Shown here: in pieces, positions 49,296 through 58,157 of the stretch
Layout of the letters: each line of letters opens with the position of its first letter
Numbering within the stretch: position 1 is the first letter of the stretch
Assembly (NCBI GenBank): GCA_014237465.1
Contig: JABZFM010000015.1
Location: 1 to 64,000, forward strand
Direction: 5' to 3'
Source: Desulfobacteraceae bacterium
Lineage (GTDB): Bacteria > Desulfobacterota > Desulfobacteria > Desulfobacterales > Desulfosalsimonadaceae
DNA length: 64,000 nucleotides
The notes under the pieces: model-generated
What the model saw: only the letters and a program-made list of their open reading frames with translations
Told to the model about the DNA's origin: nothing
Database searches by the model: none
Translations under genes and position numbers: made by a program

Positions 49296-50614
49296 AGTTC
49301 CAAAATATAGCCTTTTCCCTGAACTTTAACTCCGGTGGCCATGGTTTTAAGAAATGTAGACCGTAGTGCATCGCTCATAAGGGCCTTTTTTACCAAAAAA
49401 AGTTTGAAGAATCCGCCCACGATGCCGCGCATAACCGTCTGGGTCATGCTCCCGGGATTGTCAAAAATCTGGTTCTGAAGGGTTCCCCTGTCTAGGGACT
49501 GGAGGATGACCCGGTGAAACGTGGTCTCCGGATGAATGACATTTTTTTCCCGCTTTACCAGTTTGAGCGCACCTGTTTTACAATCCAAAGCACATACACC
49601 GCAGCCCACACAGATGGACTGGTCTACCAGAGGCTTAAATTTTTTCTTCTTTTTGCCCTTCGCATCAACAGAGGGATTTTTTATGGGAATCATCTCAATG
49701 GCATTAATGTGGCAAGCCTTTGAACACTTTTTGCACCCGATGCATTTTTCTTCATCAATCTCGGGAATCAGGGTGGATGTGACCAGGGTCGCCGGCAGTC
49801 CGTGGGTGGTGATGCCGTTTAAAATCTGGCAGCAGCATCCGCAGCAGTGGCAGATGAACATGAGTCTTTTTTGAACATTGTCCGCGGAAAATACCAGCCC
49901 CAGTTCCTTTGATCGGGCGAATATTTCCAGCATTTCCGATTTTGAGACCTCTTTTGCCATTTTATGCCGGATCAGGTATTCGGCGCCGATGCCAAAAGAA
50001 GTGCATGTGCTCAGCGGCACAAAGCACTCTTTACCTTCAGCATGCAATTTCTTATGGCGGCATGAACAATTGCCCACGGAAAATTTTTCAGCCTCTTCGA
50101 TAATGCTCGTTGCCCGTTCGTAATCCAGAATTTCAACATGGTCGCCCACAGCTTCTTCATGGGGGAGCGCCCGGGCAATGGAGGTCTGTTCCCCGCCGTT
50201 AAAATTTGCCCTGAAGGGAGCCCCATCATGCATGTAATTGTTAAACAGGTTTCCCCATTTTTTCATATTCAGGCCGTCGCCGGTCCTCATCATGGTAAAT
50301 TCAAACACGCCGACAAACAGCGGGGACAGCATATACTTGTATTCGCCTCTCAACCAGATATCCATGACCAGACCCTTTGCACTCAGGCCTTCTAAAATAT
50401 GCTGCAATTTTGTCTTATCAATTTTAGTGATTTTGCTGATACGGTCCAGGCCGGAGGAAACATATGGCATCCTCACGATCACCTCGGCCTCCTCAACCGA
50501 ATAAAATTCTTTTAAAATTTCATAGAAGGCGTCATTCATGGGCGCCCTCACATGCTGGTTATCGATTTTTTTTCCCAGTCTTTTATAAATATCTTTGGTA
50601 GCGAGGTGTCCCGT
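49292..50614 (-). CDS. Winged-helix-like 4Fe-4S protein with a CxCCGCCC cluster
   Basis: 440 residues if begun at ACG (50614), which follows AAGGAG by 6 bases and restores the N-terminus KDIYKRLGKKIDNQ expected from the paralogue at 59.1 kb; GTG at 50551 or ATG at 50539 would cut it short. The N-terminal part resembles a helix-turn-helix, the middle has CSCRHKK and the dense motif FICHCCGCCCQIL, and two ferredoxin-type clusters follow (CIGCKKCSKACH, CVGCGVCALDC). It likely transfers electrons or senses redox in a pathway controlled by the GntR gene 17 bases upstream. The reaction is unknown. Confidence 0.75.
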   Translation of the reverse strand, partial: TGHLATKDIYKRLGKKIDNQHVRAPMNDAFYEILKEFYSVEEAEVIVRMPYVSSGLDRISKITKIDKTKLQHILEGLSAKGLVMDIWLRGEYKYMLSPLFVGVFEFTMMRTGDGLNMKKWGNLFNNYMHDGAPFRANFNGGEQTSIARALPHEEAVGDHVEILDYERATSIIEEAEKFSVGNCSCRHKKLHAEGKECFVPLSTCTSFGIGAEYLIRHKMAKEVSKSEMLEIFARSKELGLVFSADNVQKRLMFICHCCGCCCQILNGITTHGLPATLVTSTLIPEIDEEKCIGCKKCSKACHINAIEMIPIKNPSVDAKGKKKKKFKPLVDQSICVGCGVCALDCKTGALKLVKREKNVIHPETTFHRVILQSLDRGTLQNQIFDNPGSMTQTVMRGIVGGFFKLFLVKKALMSDALRSTFLKTMATGVKVQGKGYILEL

Positions 50615-50631
50615 ACTGATCTCCTTATAAA

Positions 50632-51339
50632 TTAATATGTTTTGACCACTGCAGCCCTGGTTGAATCCGTACTCCCTTTTACAGATTTTTTGTTCAGGAT
50701 TTTTAAGGCAAACGCTTTCTCATTTTCTGCGTAGTCACGGATGGCCTGGGAGGCCATCTTCGCTTTCCCCTCTTCTATATACCGGGTAGCAAGCTGAAAA
50801 AACCGAACATTTTTAATCAAATCTTCAGCGCGAAAGGAAAGCGATGCAAATTGAACACGGCGATTGCTTGGCCACAGATCAAGCAGCATTTGTTCGAGCA
50901 AAGGGTTTTTAGCACCCGCCAGGCCGACGGATGCATATTCGAAGATGCCGTTGAAGTATCCCATGGTATCACCCTTTCCAACACTTTCTTTAATCTTCTT
51001 CAATGCATCATGCAGCATGCGAAGATCTTCTTTACTGCAATTTTCTACAAATTTTCGAGTGGTAAGGGCATACAATTCCTCCAGAATATCGTAAAGCCAT
51101 TCGATATAAGATGGCGTCATTTCAGTTACTTTAGCACCGCGACGCGGAATCAGCTCCACCAGCCTGTTTTTTTCAAGGATGCGCAACGCCTCACGGACCG
51201 GACTCCTGCTGACGCCCAACTCTTCTGATATTCTGGCCTCAAGGACCCTTTCACCGGGTTTTAATTCCAATTGAATAATTTTTTCACCCACATAATGGGC
51301 AATCTGCTCGGCCAGATTTTCCGATGCTTTAAAAGCCAT
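50632..51339 (-). CDS. GntR-family transcriptional regulator with FCD-type domain
   Basis: 235 residues. The N-terminal winged helix has LKPGERVLEARISEELGVSRSPVREALRILEKNRLVELIPRRGA, and the C-terminal helical ligand-binding domain of the FCD type follows (ILEELYALTTRKFVENC, LHDALKKIKES). It senses small acids or similar compounds. AAAAGGAA lies before the ATG. It is cotranscribed with the iron-sulfur gene, the probable target. Confidence 0.9.
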   Translation of the reverse strand: MAFKASENLAEQIAHYVGEKIIQLELKPGERVLEARISEELGVSRSPVREALRILEKNRLVELIPRRGAKVTEMTPSYIEWLYDILEELYALTTRKFVENCSKEDLRMLHDALKKIKESVGKGDTMGYFNGIFEYASVGLAGAKNPLLEQMLLDLWPSNRRVQFASLSFRAEDLIKNVRFFQLATRYIEEGKAKMASQAIRDYAENEKAFALKILNKKSVKGSTDSTRAAVVKTY

Positions 51340-51414
51340 TTACATTCCTTTTCATTTGCACGCCCAATTGACCGAAGGTCACCGCCACGTAAATTTTCAA
51401 GTATATCTGTCATT

Positions 51415-51813
51415 TCATTTAGGCCTGGTTTTGTATGCAACAACAAGCCCAACGGACAATGCTAACGTCGCTACGGCTGAAAACCACATGTAGAGTTGGC
51501 CAAGAATCCCCCAGTTACTCCAGTTTCCCAGGATGCCATTATAGAATAAGATGATCGTTGCAAGCCCGTTACTAACGACACCGGCTCGAACCGCAACAAT
51601 CCCGCTCCCTCCCGATCCGACTTCTCGGTACCCGCACCAGTATACAATGATGAGAGCGACGTAGGCGGCACCCAACAGACGAATAAACTGAGATGGATCG
51701 GGAAATGGGATATTTAAAAAAGAGAACAGGACCGGAGGTCCAACCAGCAGAGGACCGGCCCAAAGAAAAGTTGTGAGAACGATTTTTACAAGAAGGACTT
51801 TCTCCAGTTTCAT
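51415..51813 (-). CDS. Small hypothetical membrane protein
   Basis: About 132 residues with four hydrophobic segments. The second ATG (51813) is preferred because AGGAGGC lies 7 bases before it, while the first ATG (51819) touches the ribosome site. No family was recognised. It lies upstream of GntR, in the same direction, with 75 bases between. Confidence 0.65.
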   Translation of the reverse strand: MKLEKVLLVKIVLTTFLWAGPLLVGPPVLFSFLNIPFPDPSQFIRLLGAAYVALIIVYWCGYREVGSGGSGIVAVRAGVVSNGLATIILFYNGILGNWSNWGILGQLYMWFSAVATLALSVGLVVAYKTRPK

Positions 51814-52022
51814 CTTCATGCCTCCTGTTTCAGGTTAGCTGCTTTTTGGGGCCAGTTCAAAACCAAATAATTGTATATTGTCGACAATCTACAATATGGC
51901 CTTTGGCCTGTCAAGAAAAAATTAAAAAAATAGAGTTAGATACCGGTTTTTGCTCCTGATCAGAGGATTGATGTTTTCTGAGGATTAAAATTTGAGTCCA
52001 ACGCAAAAATTGGGGAAATTGT

Positions 52023-52076
52023 GTGAACTTCGGAAATGCTGTCAGGAAATGGCATCAGATAATTGTGCGCCCTGAC
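52023..52076 (+). pseudogene. Short relic of a DUF3795-type gene
   Basis: Hand translation reads CELRKCCQEMASDNCAP then TGA, nearly the same as CELRKCCQEMELDNCA in the DUF3795 gene at 57825. The DNA is near-identical over about 45 bases. Only this fragment remains. Confidence 0.8.
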
Positions 52077-52103
52077 CGGATGATTATTTTTTAAAATAGT
52101 GCT

Positions 52104-52146
52104 TGACAAAATCAGAAATGACATTCATTGTATGAACGAATGTCAT
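52104..52146 (+). promoter_or_regulatory. Promoter plus operator upstream of TetR/AGPS operon
   Basis: TTGACA (52104-52109) and TTGTAT (52128-52133) are separated by 18 bases. ATGACATTC (52118-52126) and its exact complement GAATGTCAT (52138-52146) flank the -10 box, and a nested TTCAT-TGT-ATGAA lies inside. This fits autorepression by the TetR protein encoded 56 bases downstream. Confidence 0.55.
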
Positions 52147-52201
52147 AATATGAACAGATGATATTTTATGCATTGCCATTACAAGAAAACAGGAAAAAAT
52201 C

Positions 52202-52825
52202 ATGGGAGTAAAGGAACGAAAAGCACGGGAGTTTAAACGCAGGGAAAAAGAAATTCTTGCCACGGCCTACAATCTATTAACCCGAATGGAGCCGGTCCAG
52301 ATGACCATGGAGATGATCGCCGAGCAAACGGAGATCGGCCGTGGAACGATTTATAAGCATTTTAAAAGCAAAGATGAAATATACGCTCATCTCATTTTGC
52401 GCCACCGGGACGCGTTAAACCAACGTTTAAAGGAGATCGAAGTGACTGGGAACATTGGTGGCGTGCCCCAAATGATCCGTGCATACATGGATTATTGCTT
52501 AAGTGATCCGGTTGCCTTTACCATCCACAAAAGATGTGTCAACCAATACTTGAAATCAAATCTGAGTGAAGAACTCCTGGGAATCCTAAACACCCAGAAG
52601 GACGAACTCGTCCGAAGGGTTGAAAAACTTTTGCAACAGATCCTGGGTGATTTTTCCTCAACCTCTCCTTCAGCCCGCTATTTTCTCTATGCCGGATGGG
52701 GGATGCTGCGAGGTGCTATGGAGTCAATATTGGAAGACCTGTTTAATGGAAAACCCCTGGATGAGAAGGCGTATTGCCAGGCGGTCGAAAAAATTCTGCT
52801 TGGCGGCATTTCTGATCTTGATTAA
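52202..52825 (+). CDS. TetR/AcrR-family transcriptional regulator
   Basis: 207 residues. The helix-turn-helix reads ILATAYNLLTRMEPVQMTMEMIAEQTEIGRGTIYKHFKSKDEIYAHLI. The remainder is a TetR ligand domain. AGGA lies before the ATG. It heads an operon with the AGPS-like flavoenzyme and glycerol-3-phosphate dehydrogenase. Confidence 0.9.
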   Translation: MGVKERKAREFKRREKEILATAYNLLTRMEPVQMTMEMIAEQTEIGRGTIYKHFKSKDEIYAHLILRHRDALNQRLKEIEVTGNIGGVPQMIRAYMDYCLSDPVAFTIHKRCVNQYLKSNLSEELLGILNTQKDELVRRVEKLLQQILGDFSSTSPSARYFLYAGWGMLRGAMESILEDLFNGKPLDEKAYCQAVEKILLGGISDLD

Positions 52826-52866
52826 TGCCGAATAAGGAAAATAAATATATTAAGGAGATTCAATAG

Positions 52867-54567
52867 ATGCATGGTTATAACAAAAGTGCGTTCATCCCTG
52901 ACTGGATAGATGAACCGCCCAAAGAAGGCAGTTATCGTTCAATTTTCAAATGGGGTGACCCAAAAGGATTTAAACATCCCAATAAACGTCTCTATGATCA
53001 TATGAAAGAAGCATTGGAATTAACCGACAATGATTTCAAAAAAAGAGAGAACGAAGGACATGAAAAGGTGGTGTGTGACAATCCCATAGGGCTTGATCAC
53101 GTTCATATTCAGGCCATCCAGTCAATCGTCGGCTCTGACAATGTGACACAGGATGGGTATTCAAGAGTTAAGTATTCCAGTGGCATGACAATGATTGAAG
53201 TGAATACGCTCAGAAAAAAGGGCAATGAATCTGTGGCCGACATTGTGGTTCACCCGCGTGATAAAGAAGATGTACAAAAAATTGTCTCATATTGTCATAA
53301 TGAGAAGATTCCCATCTATGCTTATGGCGGCGGTTCTTCTGTGAATTTCGGTCATATGCCGGTTAAGGGCGGCATCTCTCTTGTGATGAAAACACACATG
53401 AACAAGATTATTGCGTTCAACGAAACGGATCAGACCGTTCGGGTTCAGTCCGGTATGATGGGGCCGGCTTATGAAGATGCGCTCAACAGGGCGCCGGAAA
53501 ATTTTTCAGCCAAAAATAAGTATACCGGCGGACACTTCCCCCAGTCTTTTGAATATTCCTCGGTTGGGGGCTGGGTGGTGACGTTGGGTTCGGGGCAGCA
53601 GTCTTCCTATTATGGTGATGCTTACGATCTTGTACTGAGCCAGGAGTTTGTAACGCCTGCGGGGCAGATAAAAACCCTTGATTATGCGGCAACTGCAACG
53701 GGTCCTAAAATTAATGATATCATGAAAGGAAGTGAAGGCAGTTTTGGGATTTTAACGGAATTAACCATGAAGGTCTTCCGTTATATGCCGGAAAATCAAA
53801 AGGATTTTGCATTTATATTTCCGGATTGGGAGGCGACTGTGAGTGCAACCCGTGAGATCAGCCAGGGAGAGTTTGGCATGCCATCTGTGTTTCGGATCTC
53901 CGACCCTGAAGAAACCGCCATGGGGCTTAAGCTGTATGGCGTAGAAGGAACAATGCTGGACAAATTAATTCAAATGAGAGGTTATAAGTCCGGAAAACGT
54001 TGTTTGTATATCGGCCATACGGAAGGGGAAAAGGGCTTTTCCAGGCATGTTGAAAAGATGGTCAAACAGATTTGCAAAAAACATGGCGCCATGTACCTCA
54101 CCGGCTACCCGATCAAAAAATGGCGGAAAGGACGCTATTCAGATCCTTACATGAGAGAGGATTTACAGGACTATGGTATTATTTCGGATACCGTTGAATC
54201 GTCTGTGACCTGGTCGAATCTGCATAATCTTCACCAGGGCGTGAGAGCGTTTATCAAAAGTCGACCCAATACCATGTGCCTGACGCATGCCTCTCATTTT
54301 TATCCCCAGGGAACCAATTTGTATTTTATTTTTATCGCAAAATATAAAAATATTGATGAGTACAAAAAGTTTTTGGATGGGATCATGGATGTCATACAAC
54401 AACATGGGGGATCGATCAGTCACCATCACGGGATTGGAAAAATGTTTGGCCCCTTTATGGAAAAGCATCTCGGAAAAGAGCAGATGGAAGTTTTGCGTGC
54501 ATTAAAGCATCACTTTGATCCCAATAACATTATGAATCCCGGCGGACAATTGGGATTAGATGTTTAA
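52867..54567 (+). CDS. FAD-binding oxidase of the alkyldihydroxyacetone-phosphate synthase (AGPS) type
   Basis: 566 residues. The FAD-binding domain (PCMH type) has PIYAYGGGSSVNFGHMP, the block GGHFPQSFEYSSVGGWVVT, the YGDAYDLV and MKGSEGSFGILTE motifs. The C-terminal domain has SISHHHGIGKMFGP, matching the conserved HHH-G of alkyl-DHAP synthase. In animals and some bacteria AGPS swaps the acyl group of acyl-DHAP for a fatty alcohol to make ether lipids. D-lactate or glycolate dehydrogenases also share the fold, so the substrate remains open. AAGGAG lies before the ATG. It sits with the glycerol-3-phosphate dehydrogenase gene. Confidence 0.8.
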   Translation: MHGYNKSAFIPDWIDEPPKEGSYRSIFKWGDPKGFKHPNKRLYDHMKEALELTDNDFKKRENEGHEKVVCDNPIGLDHVHIQAIQSIVGSDNVTQDGYSRVKYSSGMTMIEVNTLRKKGNESVADIVVHPRDKEDVQKIVSYCHNEKIPIYAYGGGSSVNFGHMPVKGGISLVMKTHMNKIIAFNETDQTVRVQSGMMGPAYEDALNRAPENFSAKNKYTGGHFPQSFEYSSVGGWVVTLGSGQQSSYYGDAYDLVLSQEFVTPAGQIKTLDYAATATGPKINDIMKGSEGSFGILTELTMKVFRYMPENQKDFAFIFPDWEATVSATREISQGEFGMPSVFRISDPEETAMGLKLYGVEGTMLDKLIQMRGYKSGKRCLYIGHTEGEKGFSRHVEKMVKQICKKHGAMYLTGYPIKKWRKGRYSDPYMREDLQDYGIISDTVESSVTWSNLHNLHQGVRAFIKSRPNTMCLTHASHFYPQGTNLYFIFIAKYKNIDEYKKFLDGIMDVIQQHGGSISHHHGIGKMFGPFMEKHLGKEQMEVLRALKHHFDPNNIMNPGGQLGLDV

Positions 54568-54599
54568 TCGTAAACAAAATTACAAGAGGCTATAAAATT

Positions 54600-56192
54600 A
54601 TGGATATGACCATTCAGGAACCACGAAAAGAAATATTTCAAAAAATAAAACGCGAAAGCTGGGATATCGTGATTGTCGGCGGAGGCATCACCGGCGCGGG
54701 AATATTGCGAGAGGCAGCCCACTTGAATCTCAAAGCACTCCTTGTTGAGCAGCGGGATTTTGCCTGGGGAACCTCCAGCCGCTCGACAAAAATGATACAC
54801 GGGGGTCTGCGCTATCTCAAAGAAGGCAATTTTATTCTGACCTATAAATCCGTTCGAGAACGACAAAATCTACTCCAGGAAATCCCCGGCCTGGCCAATG
54901 ACAAAGCCTTTATTCTTCCGGTTTATAAAGGCAAACTGTTTCAGCGTTTCTTAATTCACGTCGGCCTGATTGTATACAACCTGCTGGCCGGGCGATGGAA
55001 GCGGAATCTGTCCTCTTTGAAGGAACTATCCAAACTCGTACCGTCTATTAAGCAAAAGGATTTACAGGCGGGCTTTTTAATTAACGATGCAATCACCGAT
55101 GATGCCAGACTGGTACTCAGAGTAATAGCCGAAGCAACCCGTGAAGACACAACCGCAATAAATTATTGCCGGGCAACCCGCCTGTTAAAGCAGGGGGGGC
55201 ATGTAAGCGGTGTTGTTTTACAGGATACGGAAACCGGCGAGACCATTGATGTGAAGTCGCGCCTGGTTATCAACGCCACCGGTGCCTGGGTAGATAAACT
55301 TCGGGCTGAAGTCGAAAAATCGAATTCTCAGAAGATCCGCCCATTGCGGGGAAGCCATCTGATTTTTTCTAAAGAAAAAATTCCGCTTCAGCATAATTTT
55401 TTAACCATGCACCCGAAAGATGGTCGTCCGGTGACCATACTTTCCTGGGAAGGCCGTATTTTAGTCGGCACCACCGATATTGACCATCCATATGATTTGA
55501 ACCAGGAACCCACCATTAGCCCAGAAGAGGTTGTTTACCTTTTGGAAACAGTCAACTATCTATTTCCAGGATTAAAAGTTAAAAAAGAGGATATTATTGC
55601 CACCGTTGCCGGTATTCGGCCGGTGGTGGACTCGGGCAAAAAAGACCCGTCAAAAGAATCGAGAGATTATGCCATCTGGAAAGAGGGAGGGCTGCTGACG
55701 GTAACCGGTGGGAAATTGACGACTTTCCGAATCACTGCCTTAGATGTTTTAGCAGAAGCCCAGGAATATATCGGCGCTTTACCGGATGTACAAAAAAAGC
55801 GAAAAATCTTTTCACGCCATAACCAAACCGTTCCGAAGTCATGCAGTCTAAAAAAAGAACAAGTCAAGCGGCTCCAGGGCAGATACGGAGAGAACTTTAA
55901 ACAACTGATAGAAAACGCTACAGACGCCGAACTGGAGACGATTCCCGGCACCCTCACCGTATGGGCGGAACTTCGTTGGGCCGCCCAAAACGAAAGTGTC
56001 ATTCACTTAGAGGATCTGATGCTGAGACGAACCCGCTTGGGATTGCTGCTCTGTAACGGGGGGGATGAGATTCTTCCGCGAATTCGTAAAATCTGTCAGC
56101 CGATTCTCGGATGGACTGACGAAAAATGGCAAAATGAAGCCCTGGCCTATCTGAATCTCTGGAAACAGTGCTATAGCGTTCCGAAATTTTAA
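54600..56192 (+). CDS. FAD-dependent glycerol-3-phosphate dehydrogenase, GlpA/GlpD type
   Basis: 530 residues. The dinucleotide loop VIVGGGITGAGILREAAH begins near residue 25. RDFAWGTSSRSTKMIHGGLRYL is a typical GlpA/GlpD signature, and GSHLIFSKEK and VGTTDIDHPYD and RPVVDSGKKDPS are also present. It oxidises sn-glycerol 3-phosphate to dihydroxyacetone phosphate and passes electrons to quinone or an iron-sulfur partner. The gene is 32 bases after the AGPS-like gene, so its product DHAP could feed that enzyme. Confidence 0.88.
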   Translation: MDMTIQEPRKEIFQKIKRESWDIVIVGGGITGAGILREAAHLNLKALLVEQRDFAWGTSSRSTKMIHGGLRYLKEGNFILTYKSVRERQNLLQEIPGLANDKAFILPVYKGKLFQRFLIHVGLIVYNLLAGRWKRNLSSLKELSKLVPSIKQKDLQAGFLINDAITDDARLVLRVIAEATREDTTAINYCRATRLLKQGGHVSGVVLQDTETGETIDVKSRLVINATGAWVDKLRAEVEKSNSQKIRPLRGSHLIFSKEKIPLQHNFLTMHPKDGRPVTILSWEGRILVGTTDIDHPYDLNQEPTISPEEVVYLLETVNYLFPGLKVKKEDIIATVAGIRPVVDSGKKDPSKESRDYAIWKEGGLLTVTGGKLTTFRITALDVLAEAQEYIGALPDVQKKRKIFSRHNQTVPKSCSLKKEQVKRLQGRYGENFKQLIENATDAELETIPGTLTVWAELRWAAQNESVIHLEDLMLRRTRLGLLLCNGGDEILPRIRKICQPILGWTDEKWQNEALAYLNLWKQCYSVPKF

Positions 56193-56311
56193 CCCTGAAC
56201 GATTGCAAAATATGTATAAATCGTTAAAGCCTTAAAAATATGGAGAATAATATTTTAGCCATAAATTGTTTGCTTGAACAAGCAAAAATTCATCGTACAC
56301 AGGAGAATACC

Positions 56312-57058
56312 ATGAACATCGAAATCAAGGAACGCTTTATGGAAGCATGGGAAAAACACTTCCCCGGCAGCGAACTACCCATCGCCTGTTTTTACTCCAA
56401 TGAGCTGAATAACGTGGAGTTTCCGAAGGCTCCCAAGCCTAATCGCAAAGGGTATACATGTATTTTCGCCCAGATAACTCCGGTAAGGAAAGGGTGCGCC
56501 CGTGCCTTTAACAAGGAGAACCTGGGGTGTTTCGGGAGTTTTTTGCCTTTTGGTTTTGACTTTGAACTCACCGAGGATGTTAAGAACTATGTCTGCAATG
56601 TGGAACGTGTTAAAAAGAGCTATGACCATCTTGAGAGCATGTATGAACACCGCCCACCTAAACAGGCTCCAGGGAAATACCTTGTGTTCAAGCGCTGGGA
56701 CACACTTGAGAAACAGGATGATCCGCAGGTGGTTTTTTTCTTCGGCAACCCGGACGTTATCTCCGGCCTCCATGGGATTGCAAATTTCGACACCATGACA
56801 CCATACGACGTGATTGCACCGTTTGGTACTGCTTGTGATTCAATTGTTGGTTTCCCAATGTACGAACTGAAATCTGACCAGCCCAAGGCGGTCCTGGGAG
56901 CTTTAGATCCTTCAGTAAGAACCCGCTTTAAGCCGCACCTTCTCACTTTCTCCGCCCCCTGGCCCAAATTTTTGAGCATGCTGGAAAATATGGATAAAAG
57001 TTTTCTGGCGACAGATAGTTGGTCGAAAGTAAAATCACGATTTTCACGAGTCAAATAG
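56312..57058 (+). CDS. DUF169 domain-containing protein
   Basis: 248 residues from ATG at 56312 (AGGAG upstream). It has GCARAFNKENLGCFGSFLPFG, the DUF169 style Cys/Gly block, then PQVVFFFGNPDVISGLHG and FGTACDSIVGFP. The function of the family is not established. The protein ends in a tail, WSKVKSRFSRVK, almost the same as in the unrelated PLP enzyme at 7.3 kb. Confidence 0.8.
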   Translation: MNIEIKERFMEAWEKHFPGSELPIACFYSNELNNVEFPKAPKPNRKGYTCIFAQITPVRKGCARAFNKENLGCFGSFLPFGFDFELTEDVKNYVCNVERVKKSYDHLESMYEHRPPKQAPGKYLVFKRWDTLEKQDDPQVVFFFGNPDVISGLHGIANFDTMTPYDVIAPFGTACDSIVGFPMYELKSDQPKAVLGALDPSVRTRFKPHLLTFSAPWPKFLSMLENMDKSFLATDSWSKVKSRFSRVK

Positions 57059-57068
57059 TTCAATTAAT
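57019..57068 (+). repeat. 50-nt segment shared with the PLP-enzyme 3' end (copy B)
   Basis: It starts at TTGGTCGAAAGTAAAATC and runs over the TAG stop to CAATTAA. It matches 7275-7324 (inverted) at 46 of 50 positions, with only four substitutions, and encodes the same 12-residue tail. Confidence 0.85.
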
Positions 57069-57097
57069 GAAAGAAATTTATGGAAAGAAGTAACAAG

Positions 57098-57740
57098 ATG
57101 AAGATAGTCCTCTGGGGTGCAACGGGCCTGACGGGCCGGGAGGTACTCAACCAGGCGCTGGAGGGTGGACTCGAAGTGAAGGCAGTTGCTCGTAATCCAG
57201 GGCTGATCGAAGTAGAACACGCCAACTTGTCTGTCGTTTGGGGTGATGCGCTCGACCCCCAATCGGTTGAGGATGCCGTCGCCAGGGGGGAGGTTGTCAT
57301 CAGTGCGTTGGGAAGCGGTGCCACTCTCATGCAGGCACGCAAGCCGACGACCCTCTACTCCGAAGGCTTTGCCAACATTGTTGCTGCCCATGCGCAAACA
57401 CGACATCCGCCGCTTTATTGCACTCGTAGCGGTCGGGACGGTGCCCGATCCAAGCGAGCCGCTCATCCACAAGCAGATCATCAGGCGTATCCTCAAAGCT
57501 AATTACGACGATATAAGAAAGGCCGAGAAAAACGTCCTGGCCAATTGCGATGACCTGGACTGGATAGGCATTCGTCCTATGCGGCTGATGAATACCCCTC
57601 GAACCGGCAAGTACCGCACTGCCGTCAATTTTCTGCCTCCTAATGGAGTCGAAATCAGTCGAGCGGACGTGGCGGAATTTATGCTGAAGCAAATGAGCAC
57701 CGACGAGCATCTACGGAGCTATGTGACAATTGCCTATTAA
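57098..57740 (+). pseudogene. Frameshifted NAD(P)-binding oxidoreductase (NmrA/SDR-like)
   Basis: The N-terminal half reads MKIVLWGATGLTGREVLN and VWGDALDPQSVEDAV in one frame; the C-terminal half (MRKHDIRRFIALVAVG, LDWIGIRPMRLM, ISRADVAEFML) is in the next. The switch lies at 57386-57392, where one C too many (GCC C ATG) moves the frame. It resembles atypical SDRs of the NAD(P)H-binding type. A sequencing error is possible. Confidence 0.75.
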
Positions 57741-57824
57741 ATTCGAGATGTGGCGCCTATTGCTGTTAGACTTTACACGGGGTATCAGATATATTTATTT
57801 TCAAAATAAAAAGGAGAGACAACA

Positions 57825-58157
57825 ATGATTGCTTGTTGCGGATTGGATTGTTCCAAGTGCGAGTGTTTCCTTGCCACTCAAACCGATGATGACAATATGC
57901 GGGCTGATATAGCAAAAAAATGGTCAGCAAGGTATAGAGCTGACATCAAACCAGAGCATATCAATTGTGAAGGATGTCGTTCTGACGGCAGAAAGTTTTT
58001 TTATTGTGCCGATATGTGTGAACTTCGGAAATGCTGTCAGGAAATGGAATTAGATAATTGTGCAGCTTGTGATATGTATAGCACGTGCGATAAACTTAAA
58101 CATTTCTGTAAAATCGCTCCTGAAGCACGTGAAGCTTTGGACAAGTTGCGTTCTTAG
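57825..58157 (+). CDS. DUF3795 domain-containing protein
   Basis: 110 residues rich in Cys: MIACCGLDCSKCECFLAT, NCEGCRSDG, FFYCADMCELRKCCQE and NCAACDMYSTC, the DUF3795 pattern, probably metal-binding. AAAAGGAGA lies before the ATG. A relic of a close relative lies at 52.0 kb. Role unknown. Confidence 0.83.
   Translation: MIACCGLDCSKCECFLATQTDDDNMRADIAKKWSARYRADIKPEHINCEGCRSDGRKFFYCADMCELRKCCQEMELDNCAACDMYSTCDKLKHFCKIAPEAREALDKLRS

Larger units (their letters stand above)
51820..52201. other. Intergenic region with a gene relic and a promoter/operator
   Basis: About 380 bases between two divergent units. It holds a short DUF3795 relic (52023-52076) and a promoter with symmetric operator (52104-52146). 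No complete gene is present. Confidence 0.6.
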
